Shown: positions 33,666 to 45,496 of the stretch, piece by piece
Layout: each line of letters starts with the position of its first letter
Numbering within the stretch: position 1 is the first letter of the stretch
From: Nansenia antarctica
Lineage: Eukaryota; Chordata; Actinopteri; Argentiniformes; Microstomatidae
DNA: 64,000 nucleotides
Assembly: GCA_963989245.1 (NCBI GenBank)
Contig: OZ022339.1
Coordinates: 27,297,703-27,361,702, forward strand
Direction: 5' to 3'
Made by a program: the position numbers and the translations under genes
Notes under the pieces: generated by a model
Databases searched by the model: none
Seen by the model: only the letters and a program-made list of their open reading frames with translations
What the model was told of the DNA's origin: nothing

Positions 33666-34991
33666 ATGTACATTTTTATTTTAGTACTTATAGGGAACGG
33701 TTGTGTAAATAGTACCTACAGCAGACTAGACTTACTAGAAGTTGGTGCGAAAAACGAGGGGACTGTAACGGCGGAATTCTTAGAACAACAAAGGATCCCA
33801 TTCGACATCGCGAGGTCGCCGGGTGAACAGTACTACGCTATCCCAACACTAAGGCGTAAGCGACGGAGGCGAGACCGTAAACAACGCCGAGGAGCAAGTG
33901 GAGGCCTGCTAGCAAGGCTGAGGAGAAGCCCAGACAAGCCAGCTTTGCCAAGTATTTTCCTATCCAACGTCAGGTCCCTGACGAACAAGATGGATGAACT
34001 GAGACTACAAGTTGCCAAAAATAACATCGTGGGAGATAGCTGTGTGAGGATTCTAACGGAGACCTGGCTAAATGAGACTATCGTGGACTCCGCGGTAAGC
34101 CTGGGGGGACGGACACTTCACCGGGCAGACCGCACGCAGCTCAGCGGTAAATCCCGCGGAGGCGGCCTGATAATATCTACGAAGGATAGCTGGTGCTTAA
34201 ACACGAAAACTGTAAGTAGCCACTGCTCCCCAGACCTGGAATACTTGACTGTTAAATGCCGACCCACATACCTCCCGAGGGAGTTCAACGCGGTGTTTAT
34301 TACATGTGTTTACACTGCGCCTAGCGCGGACGGTAGCCTAGCATTGGCGCGGCTATATGACGTCATCAGTGGTCAACAAAGCTCAGATCCACAGGCTATT
34401 CACATCATAGCAGGAGATTTCAATCATGTCGACCTGAAGGCAGTACTACCCAAGTTCTATCAGCATGTGAAATGTGCAACAAGAGGAGAAAAAACACTGG
34501 ACAAGGTATACACCAACATCAAACGTGCTTACAAGGCTAGTCCGCTAGCTCATCTAGGCATGTCTGACCATGTGTCAATCCTCCTGATCCCTGCATACAC
34601 TACCATGGGGAAAAGTGCTCCCATCACCACTAAGACTGTCAGAACCTGGCCAGAAGGGTCCGCTCCACTGCAGATCTGCCTAAATGACACCCCATGGCAG
34701 GAATATGAGCATGAGGACCTGGAACAGTACACGTCGTCGGTTCTGAACCACATAGTGAACTGCACCAACTCAGTCACCATGGACAAACGGGTCCGGGTCT
34801 ACCCCAACACGAAGCCATGGATGACTGGGAAGGTCCAAAAACGGATCAACGAGAGGGACAACGCCTTCTTCGCAGGGAAGAGCACACCGCTGTACAGCAC
34901 CACCAGGGCTAACCTAAAGCGCGGAATCAAAGCGGCCAAGGCAGACCACAGAGAGAAGATTGAGGAATGCCTCCTGAGGAATGCCTCCTGA
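33666..34991 (+). pseudogene. LINE endonuclease ORF (N-terminal part of broken polyprotein)
   Basis: The ORF of 441 codons has a basic stretch RRKRRRRDRKQRRG near residues 62-75, then an apurinic-type endonuclease domain: LSNVRSLTNKMDELR (about residue 98), ETWLNE, GGGLIIS, AGDFNHVDLK and MSDHVSILL (about residue 298). It ends at TGA inside a tandemly repeated 14-base word (GAGGAATGCCTCCT). The RT ORF continues in another frame. Confidence 0.8.
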
Positions 34992-36556
34992 GCAACGACT
35001 CCAGGCGGATGTGGCAGATGACAAACTTCAGAGCCAACAGGCTCACAGCCGCAGAGGACGACCCCCTGCTGGCGGGAAAGCTGAACACCTTCTACGCCCG
35101 GTTCGACGAGGGGCGAACGGAGGTAACCACAACACAAACACCACTCTCTCCAGCTCTCAGCAGCCTCACCCTCACAGAGCATGAAGTGAGACGCGTACTG
35201 AAGGCGGTGGACCCCAGGAAAGCCTCGGGGACGGATGGCGTCCTGGGACGGGTGCTGAGGGACTGCGCCGACCAGCTGGCCGGGGTTTTCACCAACATCT
35301 TCAACCAGTCCCTGTCCCAGGCCACCATCCCACCCTGCCTGAAAACCTCAACTATCATCCCAGTCCCGAAGAAAAGCACGGTGAGCTGCCTAAACGACTA
35401 CCGCCCGGTGGCACTCACACCAATCATCATGAAGTGCTTCGAGAAACTAGTCCAAGCCCACATACTCACACGCCTCCCGCCCAACCTGGATCCATACCAG
35501 TTCGCCTACAGAGCCCACAGGTCCACAGAGGACGCCATCGCGACGACTCTCCACGCCACTCTATCCCACCTGGAGAGGGGAAACAGCTACGCGAGACTGC
35601 TCTTCGTGGACTTCAGCTCCGCCTTCAACACCATCCTTCCAGACAGGCTAGTGACCAAACTACTAGACCTGGGTCTACCACACTCTATATGTGCGTGGAT
35701 CAAGGACTTCCTGACCGACCGCCCCCAGAGGGTGCGGGTGGGCCCCCACACCTCCACAGCCCTCAGACTCAGCACTGGGTCCCCCCAGGGCTGCGTGCTA
35801 AGCCCCATCCTCTACAACCTCTACACCTACGACTTCACCCCCGTCCACCCCAGCAACTCCATCGTCAAGTTTGCAGACGACACCACCGTGGTGGGATGCA
35901 TCTCGGGGGGGGACGAGGCGGCGTACAGGGATGAGGTAGAGCAACTGAGCAAGCTGTGCAAGGTTAACAACCTGCTGCTGAACAAGTCAAAGACCCAGGA
36001 AATCATCGTAGACTTCAGGAGGAAAAAGTCCGAGATCCAGCCCCTGCTCATCGACGGAGAGAGCATGGAGAGAGTCTCGACCCTCCGATTCCTGGGGATG
36101 CACATGCGGGATGACCTGACCTGGAAGGACAACACAAAAGCCACCATCAAGAGGGCACAACAGCGGCTATACACCCTGAGAGTCCTCAGGAAGGAACACA
36201 GCAAGCAGGAGATACTGGTGACCTTCTACCGCGGCGCAGTGGAGAGCATCCTCACCTACGGCATCTGCAACTGGTTCTCCAGCTGCACAACAGCGGAGAG
36301 AAATGCGCTACAGAGAGTCGTGAGAACAGCACAGAAGATCACCGGCGCCCCCCTCCCCTCTCTGGAAGAGCTGTACAACACACGCTGTCTCAGGAAGGCC
36401 TCCAAGATCTCCAGGGACCCGACCCACCCTGGGTACGAACACTTTACCAGGCTGCCCTCGAAAAGGCGGTTCAGGACCCTGGCCGCAAGGACAAACAGAC
36501 TGAAGAACAGCTTCTACCACAGGGCCGTCCAGGCCCTGAACACAGCAAAGACCTAA
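34967..36556 (+). pseudogene. LINE reverse-transcriptase ORF (C-terminal part)
   Basis: The ORF of 529 codons contains NDYRPVALTPIIMKCFEK, FVDFSSAFNTI, GSPQGCVLSPILYNLYTYDF and catalytic FADDTTVVG, the order of L2/CR1-type reverse transcriptases. The thumb and C-terminal segments (ILTYGICNWFSSC, NRLKNSFYHRAVQALN) are intact to the stop. It overlaps the endonuclease ORF by 25 bases because of the 14-base duplication. Confidence 0.85.
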
Positions 36557-36925
36557 GTTCTGGGCCCTGGACAGTCTGGACGGATTGATGGCAGCTGCTG
36601 GACTGAAAAAAAATCAGGTGTAGTGCTGAGGCACAAACATGTACATTTCAAGCCTGCAAACTGCGACACTTTAAATAAATGTGGAATAATACTATTGTGC
36701 AATATGACAACCCTAGTCGTCTGTCTGTACAGTATAGTACAGTGGATAGTGTACATAGCCTTTATTTATGTAAACCAGCTCCTTCCCTTCTTGTGATTTT
36801 TTTTTTCTAAAAGTTTTTTTTTCCCCCTTTCCTAACACCAGGGGAGCCACCCCTCCTAAATGTCGTTGTTTGGTACCTGTACTGTAGCAATGACAATAAA
36901 GTCCATAAAGTCCATAAAAAAGATA

Positions 36926-37227
36926 GGCTAAATCTTCAGCCGCTGGGGCACCTGCTTGGCTAGCCTGGTGCGGGGCTATTATGGTCTGTGCTTGCTTTGC
37001 TGGGCCGGGTGTGCTGGTGGTGGGGCGGGTCTGGTGTGTGGGGCGGCGGGGACCCCCGCGGGAGGGATTGGGGTCCGCCGCTTGCTGAGTGCTGGTAGGC
37101 AAACTGGTAGTAGTCGAAGTAGTAGAATTTTCCTGGCTACATAGTGTACAGGTTTTTACTTTTGCCTGCTTGCGGCTCTGTCAATATGTAAAGCGCATTG
37201 AGTCGCATCTTGTGAGAAATGCGCTGG
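36926..37227. other. G-rich stretch and repeat tail; no gene
   Basis: No coding signal is convincing. The last 40 bases (AAAGCGCATTGAGTCGC to AATGCGCT) resemble a fish SINE/LINE 3' tail whose continuation, ATACAAATAAAACTTGATTTG, lies beyond the Gypsy element at 41765, so the Gypsy element landed in that tail. Confidence 0.5.
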
Positions 37228-37463
37228 TGTAGTGACTACATTATGGGTTCATGTTCTCCTCTTACTGTTGGTTGTGTAGTGGGAGGGAACCAGTTCTGGC
37301 ACTAGGGGCAGAGGGGAGGATTATTAACGTTGCAACTTCCTGTTGAGATACAAGAGTTTTGGTGATCGATTTCCTGGTCCTGTACGGAGTGTACAAGTTG
37401 TTATTTTGATTAAACAGTTATCATTACGTTGCCTACGTCTTTCCTTTTTCCTCCGGCACTACA
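37228..37463 (+). repeat. 5' LTR
   Basis: 236 bases bounded by the inverted heptamers TGTAGTG and CACTACA. It contains the promoter region presumed for the element. A primer-binding-like sequence TGGTGACCCCCGACGTGG starts two bases beyond it, at 37465. Confidence 0.93.
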
Positions 37464-37540
37464 CTGGTGACCCCCGACGTGGATTTTTGTTAACGTGATT
37501 GTGTACAAAAACCAGCGAGCGAACATTGCAATCCTGCAAA

Positions 37541-38293
37541 ATGTCCGGGAGAGGAAGACGTTCAAACCAGCGGCAGCCATCACCATCCCCTGTCAGGGTA
37601 ACGCGTGGTGCGCACACTCCCACTCTCAAGCTACCAGAATTCTGGGACTCAACGCCTGCTGCATGGTTTGCTATTGTAGAGGCACATTTTAACAAAAGTG
37701 ACATCGATGACGACGACGACCGGTACAACCATGCTGTGGCAATGTTGGGCAGCTCCACCGCAGCTCGAGTGGTAGGTTTTTTGTCTGCTCCCCCGACGAC
37801 GAACAAATATGAGCGCCTCAAGGCCCTGCTTCTAGAGACATTTGAACTGTCCACTGCGGAGAGGGTGCGTCGCCTATTTGCCATGTCGGACTTGGGTGAC
37901 GAGAGGCCTTCTGCGCGCATGGAGAGGATGCTAAACCTGCTCGGTACAGAAGACCCCATGATCCTCTTCACAGAGCTGTTCATGCGCACATTGCCAGCTC
38001 AAGTTAGGATGGCGCTGGCCAACACCGCCATCATGGAGCCCCGCGCCCTGGCCAGGGAGGCGGACCGGTTCGTCTTGGCCATGCCTCAACGGTCCCCCGA
38101 CCTGCTCGCTCCCGCGGCCGCCCCGCCACCCGACCGTCGCAGGAGAGCGAAGGATGACGCCAGACCTTCTGGCCAGCAGGGTAACGCTGCGGGCCAGTGT
38201 TTCTACCACGCCACTTTTGGCGCCAAGGCCAAACGGTGCCGCTCACCCTGCACCTTCGGACCGACGGGAAACGGCGGGGCCGGCACTCAGTAG
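37541..38293 (+). CDS. gag: Gypsy gag polyprotein
   Basis: The structural protein is expected to form the element's intracellular particles. The frame is open from 37499. I prefer the ATG at 37541 (MSGRGRRSN) because it follows the primer-binding region closely, leaving about 250 codons. A capsid-like core has LPEFWDSTPAAWFAIVEAHF and ALLLETFELSTAERVRRLF. Near the C-terminus is a CFYHATFGAKAKRCRSPC zinc motif (C-x2-H-x9-C-x3-C), a C-H-C-C spacing like that reported for CsRn1-type Gypsy elements rather than the usual CCHC knuckle. The stop is at 38291-38293. Confidence 0.85.
   Translation: MSGRGRRSNQRQPSPSPVRVTRGAHTPTLKLPEFWDSTPAAWFAIVEAHFNKSDIDDDDDRYNHAVAMLGSSTAARVVGFLSAPPTTNKYERLKALLLETFELSTAERVRRLFAMSDLGDERPSARMERMLNLLGTEDPMILFTELFMRTLPAQVRMALANTAIMEPRALAREADRFVLAMPQRSPDLLAPAAAPPPDRRRRAKDDARPSGQQGNAAGQCFYHATFGAKAKRCRSPCTFGPTGNGGAGTQ
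38266..38272 (+). promoter_or_regulatory. Candidate -1 ribosomal frameshift site GGGAAAC
   Basis: The heptamer sits in the gag frame as G GGA AAC, the X-XXY-YYZ phasing needed for -1 slippage. It is 18 bases before the gag stop and within the region where the pol frame is open. Pol is in the -1 frame relative to gag. A downstream stimulatory structure was not tested. Confidence 0.75.
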
Positions 38294-41200
38294 TGGCCCT
38301 GAGCGCTGGCGTCACCAACAGGCTGCTCTTCATACAAGACACCGCCTCTGGTCGCAGTTTTCTTTGTGACACAGGTGCCCAGTGGAGCATCATTCCGGCA
38401 GAGAGATCGGATGTGGCGAAGGAGGAGCGTGGTCCGCAGTTGGCAGGCGCGGACGGCACACCTATCCGCTCTTATGGCACTAGGGCGGTGGACGTGTGCT
38501 TCGGAGGACAATGCTTTTCGTGGGATTTTGTCATAGCGGCTGTCACATTTCCCCTCCTTGGTGCGGATTTTCTGTGCGCCCACAACCTGTTGGTGGACGT
38601 GGGGAACAGGCGCCTGGTCAACTCACAGACTTTCGCTTCCTTCGCCTGTACGCAGGGGGAGGCGGTCTACAGCGGGTGGTCCAATACGCTTGCCGAAAGT
38701 GACCAGTACCTTCGGCTGCTCGCCGAATTCCCCGACCTTACCAAGCCCACCTTCTCCGCGCCCACGGTGAAACACGGAGTGGAGCACCACATCGAGACCG
38801 AGGGGCCTCCCCTCCACGCCAGGGCCAGGCGCCTCAACCCGGAGAAGCTGGCCATCGCCAGGGCGGAGTTTGCGCATATGGAGCAGGTGGGCATCGTTCG
38901 GCGCTCGAGCAGCCCCTGGGCGTCTCCCCTGCACATCGTCCCTAAGTCAGACGGCGGGTGGCGCCCATGTGGGGACTACCGCCGCCTCAACGACGCGTCC
39001 AAGCCTGACCGCTACCCGGTCCCACATGTCCAGGACTTTTCAGCGAACCTGGCAGGCAAACGCTTCTTCTCCAAAGTGGACCTGGTACGGGGGTACCATC
39101 AGGTGCCGGTGCACCCCGAGGATGTCCCTAAGACGGCCGTAATCACGCCATTTGGACTCTTCGAGTTTCTGCGGATGCCGTTCGGCCTGAAGAACGCGGC
39201 GCAGACCTTCCAACGCCTCATGCACTCGGTGCTCCGGGACCTACCATTCCTCTTCGTCTACTTGGATGACATCCTCGTCGCAAGCACCACGGAGGAGGAG
39301 CACCTGTCCCACCTCCGGGCCCTTTTCACACGGCTCAGCCAACATGGGCTGATTGTCAATCCGGCGAAGTGTGAGTTCGGACGGAACACCATCGACTTTC
39401 TCGGGCACCGGGTCTCCGCAGAGGGGGTGACCCCCCTCCCCTCGAAGGTGGAAGCTGTCGCTGCTTTCCCGCGCCCCAGCACAATCAGCGAGCTCAAGGG
39501 GTTCATCGGGATGGTAACCTTCTACTATCGCTTCCTCCACCACATCGCTCACATCCTGCGGCCTCTGTACGATGCCCAGAAGGGCAAGACTCTGAAGCAG
39601 CCGGTGGACTGGACGGCGGAGCGTGTCAAAGCCTTTCAGGACACCAAGGCGGCCCTGGCCCGCGCTGCCATGTTGGCCCACCCCTCGACCTCGGCACCCA
39701 CTGCTCTCACCACGGACGCCTCTGACTTTGCTGTGGGAGCGGTGTACGAACAGTGGGTTGGGGACGCCTGGCAGCCTCTTGCATTCTTCAGCCGCCAGCT
39801 GTCTCCCAGAGAGCAAAGGTACAGCACATTCGACAGGGAGCTCCTCGGGCTGTGGCTTGCTGTCAGACACTTCCGTTTTTTACTGGAGGGCCGCGAGTTT
39901 ACGGCCTACGTGGACCACAAGCCACTCACGCACGCCATGTCCAAGGTGGCGGAGCCGTGGTCCGACCGCCAACAGCGCCAGCTCGCCTACATATCCGAGT
40001 TCACCACAGACATCCAGCACGTTGCTGGGAAGTCCAACCAGGTCGCGGATTGTCTCTCCAGGGCGGTGGTTGGTGCGGTCCAACTGGGTTTGGACTACGC
40101 GCGCATGGCTGCAGACCAGGCCGCCGACCCCGCCGTCCAGGCTCTCAAGTTGTCGGACACAGGACTGCGCCTAGAAGAGGTGGTTTTCGGTGACGCAGGG
40201 GCCACGCTCCTGTGCGACGTCTCCATGGGTCAGCCACGACCGGTGGTCCCCGCCAACTGGAGGCGCCCCGCCTTCGAGGCGATACACGGCTTGTCTCACC
40301 CTGGTAGGAAACCGTCCTCGCGGCTGGTGTCAGAGAAATTCGTCTGGCATGGGCTCAAGAGGGATGTGAGGGCCTGGGTAGACACGTGCATCGCCTGCCA
40401 GCGCGCCAAGGTGCATCGACACGTCAAGGCCCCCCTGGAGCAGTTCTCTGTGCCTGAGCGGAGGTTCGATCATGTAAACGTGGACCTGGTAGGGCCGCTG
40501 CCCCCCTCGCACGGATACACCTATCTCTTTACCATGGTGGACAGGACGACTCGCTGGCCGGAGGCAGTTCCGCTCTCCTCAACGGCAGCCCCCGACCTGG
40601 CCCGGGCGTTCATCGCGGTGTGGGTCTCCCGCTACGGCACCCCTGCTGATCTCTCCTCTGACCGTGGCTCACAGTTTACTTCAGAGCTGTGGGCAGCGGT
40701 GGCGGAGAATCTGGGGGTCAAGCTCCACCGCACAACCGCCTATCACCCGCAGGCGAACGGGCTCTGTGAGCGTTTCCATCGATCCATGAAGGCCGCCCTT
40801 CGAGCCAGCCTCACGGACAGCAACTGGCTTGACAAGCTGCCGTGGGTCATGCTGGGGCTCAGGACAGCGCCTAAGGAGGACCTCCAGTCGTCGTCCGCTG
40901 AGCTGGTGTTTGGACAGCCGCTGCGGGTCCCCGGTGACTTCATTCCCAAGTCAACGGAGCCCTGGTCCGCCGCCGCTCAGCGCGCCTCCCTGCTGGACAG
41001 CGCCAGGACCTTCGTCCCGGTCCCGACTACGCAGCATGGTGTCCCTACTTCGAGGGTGCCCCCGGAGCTGCACTCGGCGAGGTTCGTTTTCATTCGTCAT
41101 GATGGCCACAGGACTCCACTACGTCCTCCTTATGACGGGCCTTTCCGTGTCATCGAGGCCGGAGCCAAGAACTTCATGGTTGACATGGGGGGTAGGCCTG

Positions 41201-41505
41201 AGTGTGTGTCCGTTGATCGCCTCAAACCGGCCCACTTGGACCTTGAACTGCCCCTGGACTTGGCCCTGCCACCGCGCAGAGGCCGGCCTCCAGTCCTACC
41301 TCCCCTGCAGCGCCCTGGCCATTCCCCCCTCCGACCCCGACAACCCCCCGCAGCTCACGGGCCCCCGGTCGTCACTGCCCCCCGTCCTTCCCTGCAGGAG
41401 GACGTGATGGGCGATGTCACACCTCCTCCCGCACCTCCTGACTTTACCTACGATCGTAGGGGCCGGGCCATACGCCCTCCTCGCCGTGAGGATTTCCAAT
41501 ATTGA
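38273..41505 (+). CDS. pol: Gypsy pol polyprotein (protease-RT-RNase H-integrase)
   Basis: The frame is open from 38197 to the stop at 41503-41505. Translation presumably enters by -1 slippage at 38266-38272. Counting residues from 38197: protease DTG at 58-60; reverse transcriptase with LRMPFGLKNAAQTFQRLM and YLDD at 355-358; RNase H with TTDASDFAVGAV and TFDRELLG; integrase zinc finger HPGRKP to CIACQRAK. The integrase DDE triad is Asp763 (VDLVGP), Asp822 (SSDRGSQF) and Glu858 (LCERFH), with 35 residues between the last two. The tail is Pro- and Arg-rich (PPRRGRPPVLPPL). No chromodomain is obvious. All catalytic residues that can be checked are present. Confidence 0.92.
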
Positions 41506-41526
41506 GGTGAACACTGGGGGGGCTGG

Positions 41527-41762
41527 TGTAGTGACTACATTATGGGTTCATGTTCTCCTCTTACTGTTGGTTGTGTAGTGGGAGGGAACCAGTTCTGGCA
41601 CTAGGGGCAGAGGGGAGGATTATTAACGTTGCAACTTCCTGTTGAGATACAAGAGTTTTGGTGATCGATTTCCTGGTCCTGTACGGAGTGTACAAGTTGT
41701 TATTTTGATTAAACAGTTATCATTACGTTGCCTACGTCTTTCCTTTTTCCTCCGGCACTACA
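41527..41762 (+). repeat. 3' LTR
   Basis: 236 bases with the same ends as the 5' LTR and no difference found by eye. It is preceded by a purine run (TGGGGGGG), the usual position of the polypurine tract. Confidence 0.93.
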
Positions 41763-41873
41763 CTATACAAATAAAACTTGATTTGATTTGATTTGAAATG
41801 TATATAATAATATAAATATAAGTGCAGTCCAAATCAACATCACTCACACAGGACGTTCAGAGGAAAGGAATCA

Positions 41874-42005
41874 GGGGTGCGTTCGTAAATTCGCTCTGAG
41901 AGCGCCGGAGCGCCACGTCATAAAGGGACCCAAATAATTTGATTGGACAAGAGGCATTCCATGAGTGCCGATCAGGTTTCCATAGCGCGTTTACGAACGC
42001 ACCCC
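41874..42005. mobile_element. 132-bp MITE upstream of slc25a29
   Basis: The inverted ends GGGGTGCGTTCGTAAA and TTTACGAACGCACCCC bound 132 bases. It lies about 650 bases before the slc25a29 start codon. Confidence 0.75.
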
Positions 42006-42659
42006 AGAACTGAATGCCATTCCGGCATGTTGGCCTCATGGAGGTCGCGGCCAATGAGACGAGGGGGCGGACAAGATAAAGAGGGGAGTTGTCTTGGTCA
42101 AAGTGATCCGATTGGGCTGAGCGCTTCCTCAAAAAGGGCAAAGCATATCCACCTCATTTGAACTTCTCCTGGTACAGAAATAGAAAGCGCCAGAAGATAG
42201 ATAGCTAGATCTATCAGATAGATATATAGATATATAGATATATAGAGAGAGAGAGGACAGTAAATGCTCCGCGCAATTAACGACATCAAAAGAGAAAACG
42301 CATTAGGCTAAATCATCTAGCTTATTTACGAGCTCTCGTTGTGATTTCATCATCATTATTTTAATCAAACCTCTCCGCCAACTCGCCCTGATCCAAGAGA
42401 CGTGGAGGTCTAGATACCTTGATAGGATAGTCAGCTAGCTACCAGGCTAGCATATGCTGCCAGCCAACCAGAGGAGGGAAGAAGTCTAAAAGCGAGTCGG
42501 TGTCATTTTCGGGGCCAGTTTGACGCGATACAAAGTCGTATTGCATCAAGACTGCATCAGATTTTTTTTTTCTCTACCGCCCAAAAACATTGGATTCGTT
42601 GATTAGCTAGCTAGCAAACTAGGTAGCTTTTGTTGACTGATTGACAGACTCTTGAGGGA

Positions 42660-45450
42660 ATGGCATTGGATTTCGCTGCAGGATGCATGGGAGGTGAGTA
42701 AAGTTGAGACTATCCGACTGTTATACCTAGCTAGCGAGGTTAGCATGATCTCCAAAAGCTTTGCACATGGGACTCAGATGGACAGCTACGTGGCTGCAAT
42801 GCACCGGGGGGGGGACCCGACTGTCTCGTCCAGACATGAGGAGGATTTGCGAAATGCACAAGGCTATCAAAAAGCTTTGCATAGACTGACTCAGACAGTG
42901 TTGTTGTCTAGCTAGCGAGGCTAAGCTAAGGCTGATATACAGTTGCACCGCAAGATTAGGCTCCCAGATGGTCATGGAAAAACACTGGAGCCTCCTCTCT
43001 CTCTCTCGTGTCTGCTTGCTGGTTCCAAATCCACTGTGCCTGTGTTACTAATGTCAGTGATCTTCAGAAGTTCGCAGACATGTAAGACATGCATGCATAC
43101 ATGTCAAGTCTCCCACACCCCGTTCGTTGAGAAACTGACAACAATTGACATGCATTCCTTCGCATGTAGTCACAGGGGAGTGGTTGAGGGATTCGTCAAA
43201 AGAAACAGGTCTTTCCGTAACATCAATACAACAGTAGTTATTTACAATGACTTGGACGGCAAATTGTATTTTCGCCACGGATCATTCAGGGATGGTTTGC
43301 CCCCTCACAGATTAGGACTAATCCTAGACTAAATCACACTTTTTTTCAATGGGGATTCTCCATTAGAAATGTCGTTCTAGGTTTAATCTGTGTCTGGGAA
43401 TGTGGCGCCCCAGGAGTGCAGGCAAGACTAACTAAGTCTCACAGATGAGTTGAGGAACTGTCAGATAAAGATTGTCAGAGGAATGATAACAGTCTAGGAA
43501 TAGTTTATTCATGGACGGAGACCCATCTGTAGACCTTGGAGTGTTTAGTCTGCTCCACATTGTTAGGATTCTTCAATAATACAGGAAGTTGTCCTGCAGG
43601 CTCTCTCGTCATGTCACCCACCCCCCAGACTGAGTGGGTTGTAGTGTAGAGATCACTTATGGAAGCAGTGGTGAGTCTGCCCCTCCCTACTTGGGGCGGC
43701 TGTGGCGCAGGAGGTAGAGCCGCTGTCTAATTGCAAGGTTGGCAGATCGGCGGTTCGAGCCCCGGCTGGCCACATGTCGAAGTGTCCTTGGGCAAGACAC
43801 TGAACCCCAAATTGCTCCCGAGCGGGCCGGCGCCTTGCATGGTAGCTTGCCGCCCTTGGTGTGTGTGAATGGGTGAATGAGAGGCCGTTGTAAAGCGCTT
43901 TGGATAAAGGCGCTATATAAGTGCAGTCCATTTACTTGGGGGGATCAGCCCCCAAACCCCTGCCCGGTCACTCCGCTCTTCCACCTCTGCTGGCCGCCTG
44001 GCACCACCTGCCTCTACGTGGATGCAGCAGTCAGTCGCGCTAACTTGGTTACAGCTTTTCACTGTCGAGCTTCCCACTGCAGAGTCAATCTCTATCTTCC
44101 ACTGTAGATTGAAGACCAATCTGTTCAGGCTACATCTTAACTGTCCCTTCTAAGACCTCCTCATCCCCTCTACCCCCTTGTACAGTTTCTCTACTTACTA
44201 TATAAAAATAAACTTAAAGGCCTCTGCTAAATGTCAAAAATGTAAATGTAATGCGAGTCACAGCAGCCCAGAGGTGAGGGTGTTAGACAGGTGAGGGTGT
44301 TAGACAGGTGAGGGTGTTAGACAGGTGAGGTCCGGCAGGTTTATTGAGTGCTCCACCACTCTGACATGAGACAGCAACAGCAAGTTTGTTCTGTGACGCA
44401 GGTGGGTGCTGTGTCACAATAGACCGCTTACCCCTTGTTAGCATAATGTCAAGGACTGTGCGTGTGTGTGCGCTGTAGTTTTTTTTCATTTTTTTTTTCA
44501 TACTACTATCAGTCAGACTGTCTGGGCAGAATTAACATACTTAACAACGACCTCAACCTCTTCTACAATGAAAAACAGTTTCTGTACTTGAAACTTGACA
44601 TTGGCTAGACATTAACAACAAGAGCAACCAGAGCAATCGAAGGTCATGTTCTCACATGAAAGTCTGAATCATGACCAGGAGCAAGTGGATGAGATTGCAA
44701 CATTGTTGCATAAATTATTTCTCTGATTTGCGTTCTCACAGCCCTTTATGTAGCCTAAACAAAGTAACAAACGCAATCGAAGCAACAGACGTGGTAGTTG
44801 ATTGGTCAGAAACATTTAAAATTGCCTATTCGTCCCACTCTTATCCAGATCAACACGGATGCGCTGTTGTTTTCCTATGGACAGCCTCGATGCGTAGTTT
44901 CTAATCGGCGCGAAACCACACCCTAAGGGTGTGTTCTCACTAGAACATTTGCTTCACTTGGAATCTGAGTTTAGGATAAAATTCGCTTTGCTTTGCGTCG
45001 TTTGGAGCTGTGAGAACGCGCATTCGAAGTTGCTCCCGGAGCAAACAACCGACGCATGCTCCGCTTGAAAAGGGTGGTTTCGCTCCGATTGGAAACAACG
45101 CATCGAGGCTGTCCGTAGGAAAATAACAGCGCATGCTTTGTGTTTCCCCAGGCCCAGTACTCCAAAACCAGACAAGACTGTTTCGTGGCCTCTGGGTCTC
45201 TTTTCCACCTTTGTGTCTCTAAGAGAAAGTGGGGGTCAATCCCCCATAACCTCTTCATAATTTGCATCACAGCTAGCATCATACCCCCTCCTCATCACAG
45301 ATGCAGACAGGAAATGTCTGATTGGCTTGAACCTTACCTGAGGGCGGGACTGATTACCTGTGTATAAACATCCATGTTTCTTCTCTGTCTGGACTTTTTT
45401 CTGAGAACGGTTTGACTGACAGACTTTGTCTGTCGTGCTTGTAGCGCTGT

Positions 45451-45496
<46 letters not shown>

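Larger units (their letters stand above)
33666..36925 (+). mobile_element. L2/CR1-like LINE with a 14-bp duplication breaking the ORF
   Basis: Two overlapping ORFs cover endonuclease and reverse transcriptase. The 3' end is ATGACAATAAAG followed by tandem TCCATAAAG, a typical L2 tail. The 5' end is not defined, and no target duplication was recognised. Confidence 0.85.
37228..41762 (+). mobile_element. Ty3/Gypsy LTR retrotransposon, apparently intact
   Basis: The two LTRs (37228-37463 and 41527-41762, 236 bases each) read identically by eye and begin TGTAGTG and end CACTACA. Internally there are a gag ORF and a pol ORF in the order protease, RT, RNase H, integrase, which is the Ty3/Gypsy (Metaviridae) order. 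No envelope gene is present. Both ORFs are open throughout and the LTRs look unchanged, so insertion is recent. A perfect target duplication was not seen. Confidence 0.93.

Noticed and set aside
35434..35934. 166-codon Pro/His-rich ORF
   Set aside because: Shadow frame of the L2-like reverse transcriptase in GC-rich sequence.
36713..37102. 129-codon minus-strand ORF rich in Pro, Thr and Lys
   Set aside because: It crosses the L2 LINE 3' tail and a G-rich stretch, has no recognised domain, and shows composition typical of random GC-rich sequence.
39241..39870. 209-codon minus-strand ORF in the Gypsy pol
   Set aside because: Antisense shadow of the reverse transcriptase and RNase H coding region.
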